From the NCBI GenBank assembly GCA_902495085.1, contig CABUWA010000024.1, positions 1-17,943 of the forward strand: DNA of 17,943 bases. The letters run 5' to 3'. Shown here piece after piece: positions 14,311 through 17,943 of this stretch. Below the pieces are notes generated by a model. It worked only from the letters and a program-made list of their open reading frames with translations, searched no databases and was not told where the DNA came from. A program made the position numbers and the translations under genes. Source of the DNA: an uncultured Collinsella sp. (lineage in GTDB: Bacteria; Actinomycetota; Coriobacteriia; Coriobacteriales; Coriobacteriaceae). Numbering within the stretch: the stretch's first letter is position 1; every line of letters starts with the position of its first letter.

Positions 14311-15732
14311 ATGGCTCATAACAACAAACCCGAAAGCGCAAACGAAGCGCAGGATCATTCCCAGCCGCTCGACGATGGCGGCTTTTTCTCCCTTAGCGAC
14401 GTCATCATGGCCGGCAGGCGTCAACTCACCCGCTCCGAGCAGCTCTTGGCCGCCGACACACGCCGCAACGCCCGCAACCTGTTTGCAAGCGCCAAACTGC
14501 TCGCGCTCGTCGTCATCGTCTCGCTCGCCATGGGTGTTGCCGCTTGGGCATTTTTGGCCTCGCTGAATATCGCGACCGATTATCGCGAGCACCACGTGTG
14601 GATTTACGCGTTGCTTCCCGTTGTGGGCGTTGCCACCGCATGGGTGTACAAAAACCACGGCCTTGCCGCCAAACGAGGTAACAACCTGGTCATCGACTCC
14701 GCCCTGGGCACACGCCTTATCCATATGCGCATGGCCGTCCTCACCTTCGTCTGCTCCACACTCACGCACCTAACAGGCGGATCGGCCGGCCGCGAGGGCG
14801 CCGCGGTGCAGATTGGCGGCACCATCGCCAGCAACATCTCGAGCCTCGCCCACCTCAAAAAGCATGACCACCACGACCTCATGCTCGCCGGCATCTCGTC
14901 GGCCTTTGGCGCCGTATTCGGTTCACCCCTCGCCGGAGCCTTCTTTGGCATGGAGATGTGCTTTATCGGCAAGATCGACTACACCGCGGGCATCTACTGC
15001 TTAGTCGCCTCGTTTACCGGCTACTTCACATCACTCGCCCTGGGTACCGAGTACGAAGCGAATGTCATCGCCAGCGTTCCCGCCATGACGCCCAAGACAG
15101 TCGTCATCGTTGTTATCAGCGCCATCATCTTCGGTCTGACGGCACGCCTCTTTGCGTGGTCGGTTCGAACCGTCAAGAGCCTGTACGGTCGCTTTATCAC
15201 CAATTACCTCGTTCGCGCACTTATAGGCGCACTCGTGGTTTTGGCCGCCTATGCCCTCCTCGACGCCTGGGACTACGCCGGCCTTTCCACGTGGCTTTCC
15301 GGCGCTGGATTTGCCGGCAACACCACCCTGGCGGACGCAGCCATCAAGTTGGTCGTCACAGCGCTTACCCTGGGCGCGGGCTTCCAAGGCGGCGAGGTCA
15401 CGCCCCTGTTTGGCATCGGTGCGGCACTCGGTGGCTGGATCGGTTACCTTACCGGGCTCGATCCCAGTTTTCTGGCGGCTCTCGGCATGCTCGGCATGTT
15501 CTGCGCCGGCCTCAACGTACCCATCACCACCTGCATGATGGCCATCGACCTGTTCCACGGCACGGCCGCCGGGTTCTTTGTCATCGTGGCCTTTATCAGC
15601 TATCTCGCCGGCGGACACCGCGGCGTGTACCCCGCCCAGCGCATCATCTCACCCAAGCGCCGTTCGCTTATTGTGGATGAGGGCGGTACGGTAGCGGATG
15701 CTATCGAGCGCCACAACGACCTGATAGAGTAG
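14311..15732 (+). CDS. CLC-family anion channel/antiporter, possibly of the fluoride-type branch
   Basis: This polytopic membrane protein of 473 residues has the CLC repeat organisation. The anion pathway motifs are GGSAGREGAAVQIGG (156-170, with the gating glutamate in GREG) and GAGFQGGEVTPLF (355-367). The GREG-AVQ-GG and GGEVTPLF forms are closer to the fluoride-exporting CLC-F branch, as I remember it, than to E. coli ClcA (GREGP and GIFAP). This assignment is tentative. The region that normally holds GSGIP reads ALGTRLIHMRM. The N-terminal 60 residues are hydrophilic. ATG 14311 has AGAGGA 5 nt upstream. No terminator separates it from the lipid kinase gene 86 nt on. Confidence 0.85.
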   Translation: MAHNNKPESANEAQDHSQPLDDGGFFSLSDVIMAGRRQLTRSEQLLAADTRRNARNLFASAKLLALVVIVSLAMGVAAWAFLASLNIATDYREHHVWIYALLPVVGVATAWVYKNHGLAAKRGNNLVIDSALGTRLIHMRMAVLTFVCSTLTHLTGGSAGREGAAVQIGGTIASNISSLAHLKKHDHHDLMLAGISSAFGAVFGSPLAGAFFGMEMCFIGKIDYTAGIYCLVASFTGYFTSLALGTEYEANVIASVPAMTPKTVVIVVISAIIFGLTARLFAWSVRTVKSLYGRFITNYLVRALIGALVVLAAYALLDAWDYAGLSTWLSGAGFAGNTTLADAAIKLVVTALTLGAGFQGGEVTPLFGIGAALGGWIGYLTGLDPSFLAALGMLGMFCAGLNVPITTCMMAIDLFHGTAAGFFVIVAFISYLAGGHRGVYPAQRIISPKRRSLIVDEGGTVADAIERHNDLIE

Positions 15733-15818
15733 ATGTAATAATCGCCGTGCAGCCACAATCAGGGGCAATTCGACCTGAGCGCGACCGCATCGTCACGTCA
15801 TACGCCGGGAGTCGCCCC

Positions 15819-16781
15819 ATGCACGCAACTGATTTTGGCCGCACGCTCATCATCGCCAACCCAGCCGCCCAGTCGGGTGCGGCGCACGAAGTTGCCGAGC
15901 GCCTGCAACGCTTTTTGGATATGACCGCGCGCGCATCCCAGTTTGACCTGGTGCTGACCGAGCGCATGGGACACGCCAAGGAGCTGGCCGCCCAGGCAAC
16001 GGACTATCGCACCGTTATCGCACTCGGCGGCGACGGCGTAATCCACGAGGTCGTCAACGGGCTTATGACGCAAAAGGAGGACGCCCGCCCCGCTCTTGCC
16101 GTCCTGCCCGTTGGCTCCGGCAACGATTTTGCCCAAACGCTCGGCATCGACGATTTCTCCGGCAAGGATTTTGGCGCACTGCTCACCTGTGAGCTGCAGC
16201 GTCAGGACATCGGGCGCATTCGCTCATGGAACCCCGCAAGCGGCAGCGGCGAGGCTACCGTTGAGTACTACGACCAGACGCTTTCGGTCGGCATCGATGC
16301 CGCCATCGGCCTGGGCACCACCGAGCTGCGCAAAAAGACGGGTCTCACCGGCGCGCCGCTCTACACTCTTTCGGGACTAGAGCAGTTTGGCCTACGCTAT
16401 CGCAACTACCCCATGACAGTCAGCTTTGACGGGGCGCCCGCCGAGCGCGTGAGGGCAATCATCATGGCGATTCAGCTGGGTCCTTCCTATGGCTCGGGCT
16501 ATCGTATCTGTCCCGAAGCCGACCCCTGTGACGGCATACTCGACGTCTGCTACGCCTGCGGCCCCGTCCCTCGCGCGGTAGCCCTGCCTTTGTTCCTTTC
16601 GGCCAAGGACGGCCACCATACCAAGTTGCCGCCGGTTCGCATGCGCCGCTGTCGCCATGTCGAGCTTACCTTTGAGGAGCCCGACTACCCCATCCAGGCC
16701 GACGGCGAGCCCATCGTCGCCTCGCGCATCGAGGTGGACATCCTCGCCGGCGCCCTCCACGTCTGGCGCCCCACCCGCTAA
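15819..16781 (+). CDS. Diacylglycerol/lipid kinase family protein (YegS/DgkB type)
   Basis: This soluble, membrane-associating lipid kinase of 320 residues should phosphorylate diacylglycerol or a related lipid with ATP, recycling it into phospholipid synthesis. The nucleotide-binding motif IALGGDGVIHEVVNG has GGDG at 70-73, followed by VLPVGSGNDFA with GSGNDFA at 99-105, both hallmark motifs. The C-terminal half has the family pattern QADGEPI near the end. I chose ATG 15819, which has GGGAG 7 nt upstream; the GTG at 15747 has no ribosome site. It follows the CLC gene without a terminator and is probably co-transcribed. The exact lipid is unknown. Confidence 0.88.
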   Translation: MHATDFGRTLIIANPAAQSGAAHEVAERLQRFLDMTARASQFDLVLTERMGHAKELAAQATDYRTVIALGGDGVIHEVVNGLMTQKEDARPALAVLPVGSGNDFAQTLGIDDFSGKDFGALLTCELQRQDIGRIRSWNPASGSGEATVEYYDQTLSVGIDAAIGLGTTELRKKTGLTGAPLYTLSGLEQFGLRYRNYPMTVSFDGAPAERVRAIIMAIQLGPSYGSGYRICPEADPCDGILDVCYACGPVPRAVALPLFLSAKDGHHTKLPPVRMRRCRHVELTFEEPDYPIQADGEPIVASRIEVDILAGALHVWRPTR

Positions 16782-16788
16782 CCCCACC

Positions 16789-16859
16789 TAAGTTGCGGTG
16801 AAATAGGGACTGTTTATGCAGCTAAAGCCGCAAAACAGTCCCTATTTCACCGCAACTTA
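16789..16859. repeat. Perfect 27-bp inverted repeat between convergent genes
   Basis: The arms 16789-16815 and 16833-16859 are exact complements, with a 17-nt spacer. The arm contains TGCGGTGAAATAGGGACTG. It lies between the lipid kinase (stop 16781) and the convergent GGQ gene (stop 16868). There is no T-tract outside either arm, so it is not a standard intrinsic terminator, although so stable a hairpin could still block polymerase or protect 3' ends from both sides. Confidence 0.9.
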
Positions 16860-16867
16860 CAAGGAGG

Positions 16868-17248
16868 CTATTCGTCGCTGCCCGGTTTGCGTCGGTTGGC
16901 CTTTTTAATGGCGTTGAAGCGTTTGTCGTTGAGCCTGCGCTGGCGAGAGCGTTGAGGCACCTTGGTCTTTACGCGTCGACGCGGTGGACGCCCGCGACGC
17001 TCAAGCTCTGCCCTCAGCTTACGCAAACAGCTCGCACGATTCTGGAACTGACTGCGGCTCTCGCGCGCCGTCACGGTAATCCCCGAAGGGATATGCTTCA
17101 TGCGCACCGCCGAGTCCGTCGTGTTCACGCCCTGTCCGCCCGGACCCGTCGCGCGAAACACCTGCACCTCGCAATCGCGCGCCAACTCCTCGACCGACAT
17201 CTCGGCATAGCGCGCATACTCGCGCCATTCCATCTTGTTCTCATCCAT
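16868..17248 (-). CDS. Peptide chain release factor-like GGQ protein (ArfB/YaeJ-like)
   Basis: This protein of 126 residues contains only the catalytic RF domain: FRATGPGGQGVNTTDSAVR, with the GGQ at 37-39 that triggers peptidyl-tRNA hydrolysis in the ribosomal peptidyl-transferase centre. There is no codon-recognition domain. A very basic tail follows (PPRRRVKTKVPQRSRQRR onward), as in ArfB, where such a tail enters the empty mRNA channel. It therefore probably rescues stalled ribosomes; the related non-ArfB class of short RF-like proteins is an alternative. ATG 17248 has GGAGG 7 nt upstream. The xpt terminator ends only about 20 nt before the start, so expression may depend on read-through. 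Confidence 0.82.
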   Translation of the reverse strand: MDENKMEWREYARYAEMSVEELARDCEVQVFRATGPGGQGVNTTDSAVRMKHIPSGITVTARESRSQFQNRASCLRKLRAELERRGRPPRRRVKTKVPQRSRQRRLNDKRFNAIKKANRRKPGSDE

Positions 17249-17267
17249 ATCAGCACCTCCCCTCATA

Positions 17268-17304
17268 CAAAAAATGTGACAAAGGGACAGTCCCTTTGTC
17301 ACAT
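17268..17304 (-). terminator. 31-bp palindrome acting as the xpt terminator
   Basis: The palindrome ATGTGACAAAGGGAC-N-GTCCCTTTGTCACAT (17274-17304) has perfect 15-bp arms around one central base. On the minus strand it is followed by a run of six T (17274-17269), so it should end transcription 27 nt past xpt. The central AGGGAC/GTCCCT block is also in the 27-bp inverted repeat at 16789-16859. Confidence 0.8.
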
Positions 17305-17331
17305 CGCATACCAATCGCTTGTGTTGCGCGC

Positions 17332-17910
17332 TTAGGCGAAGGTGATCTCGCCGTTCTCGCAGTCCATATCGGCGATACGGGCCAAGCTCTCAACGCGGAA
17401 GCCGCGCTTACGGAGCTTATCGCCGCCGCCCTGGAAGCCCTTCTCAACGGCGATGCCAATGCCGGCAACTTCGGCGCCCGCAGCCTCGCAGATCTTAATA
17501 AGGCCCTCAAGCGCGCAGCCGTTGGCCAGGAAGTCGTCGATAATCAGGACCTTATCGCCCTCGGACAGAAAGCGCTTGCCGACAATGACCGGGTACTCCT
17601 TCTGCTTGGTAAAGGAATAGATGGTCGTGGCATACTGCTCGCCGTCAAGGTTGATGGACTGCGCCTTCTTGGCAAAGACCACCGGCACGCCGCCAAAATG
17701 CTGAGCCGCGATGCAAGCCATGCCAATGCCCGAAGCCTCAATCGTCAGGATCTTGTTGATCTCGACACCCTCGAACAGACGGGCCCACTCGGCGCCCATG
17801 TGGTCGAACAGCTCAACGTCGCATTGGTGGTTGAGGAAGGCATCAACCTTAAGGACGTTACCGGCCTTTACGATGCCGTCATGGCGAATACGATCCTCAA
17901 GCTCCTGCAT
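17332..17910 (-). CDS. xpt: Xanthine phosphoribosyltransferase
   Basis: This purine salvage enzyme of 192 residues converts xanthine and PRPP to XMP. The PRPP-binding loop VLIIDDFLANG is at 121-131. The N-terminal stretch (LEDRI, VLKVDAFLNHQ) and VFAKK are typical of Xpt and separate it from adenine phosphoribosyltransferases. ATG 17910 has AAGGGG 7 nt upstream. Only 33 nt of upstream DNA remain in the window, so a purine riboswitch, common ahead of xpt, can be neither seen nor ruled out. Confidence 0.93.
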   Translation of the reverse strand: MQELEDRIRHDGIVKAGNVLKVDAFLNHQCDVELFDHMGAEWARLFEGVEINKILTIEASGIGMACIAAQHFGGVPVVFAKKAQSINLDGEQYATTIYSFTKQKEYPVIVGKRFLSEGDKVLIIDDFLANGCALEGLIKICEAAGAEVAGIGIAVEKGFQGGGDKLRKRGFRVESLARIADMDCENGEITFA

Positions 17911-17943
17911 GGCGCAACCCCTTCTCGCGGCAACGATACCGCG

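Noticed and set aside
17911..17943. Purine riboswitch ahead of xpt
   Set aside because: Only 33 nt upstream are in the window, too few to show or exclude it.

Overview
The window looks like chromosomal DNA from an anaerobic Coriobacteriia-type actinomycete, most likely Collinsella or a close relative. This is inferred from the GC-rich codon use, the gene content and the short GGAGG-led operons, not from a marker gene. It shows a selenium-handling cluster that includes a selenocysteine-containing selenophosphate synthetase. Next to it are two double-cubane-cluster reductase-like genes with their activator, and a molybdenum uptake and cofactor cluster.

Layout on the minus strand, in order of transcription from right to left: xpt (purine salvage); a release-factor-like GGQ protein; moeA and mog (molybdopterin to molybdenum cofactor), ending in a terminator; modA-modB-modC (molybdate uptake; ModB carries an unusual extracytoplasmic domain), ending in a terminator; a 429-bp regulatory region with operator-like repeats, a possible 22-codon leader ORF and hairpins; reductase-like gene 2; a 102-nt structured repeat; reductase-like gene 1 (frameshifted); a second copy of the repeat (108 nt); the ATP-dependent activator; selD with an in-frame UGA; yedF; a DUF3343 gene; a class-V aminotransferase (cysteine desulfurase family); a strong terminator; and brnQ. 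Two genes lie on the plus strand between moeA and the release-factor-like gene: a CLC-type anion transporter and a YegS/DgkB-type lipid kinase.

How the genes fit together: the desulfurase-like protein, DUF3343 and YedF are the expected set for mobilising and carrying reduced selenium. SelD turns selenide into selenophosphate for selenocysteine (or another selenium use). Molybdate uptake and MoeA/Mog supply cofactor to Mo enzymes, some of which in anaerobes are selenoproteins. The reductase-activator pair is a low-potential electron system whose substrate is unknown. Its position upstream of selD suggests, but does not prove, a link to selenium chemistry.

The most notable observations are the Sec-SelD with a candidate SECIS hairpin, which a standard start call would truncate; the duplicated ~105-nt intercistronic hairpin with compensatory base-pair changes; the single-base frameshift in reductase 1; the ModB with an extra extracytoplasmic domain; and the elaborate control region ahead of reductase 2. 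No tRNA, rRNA, CRISPR array or transposase was found.
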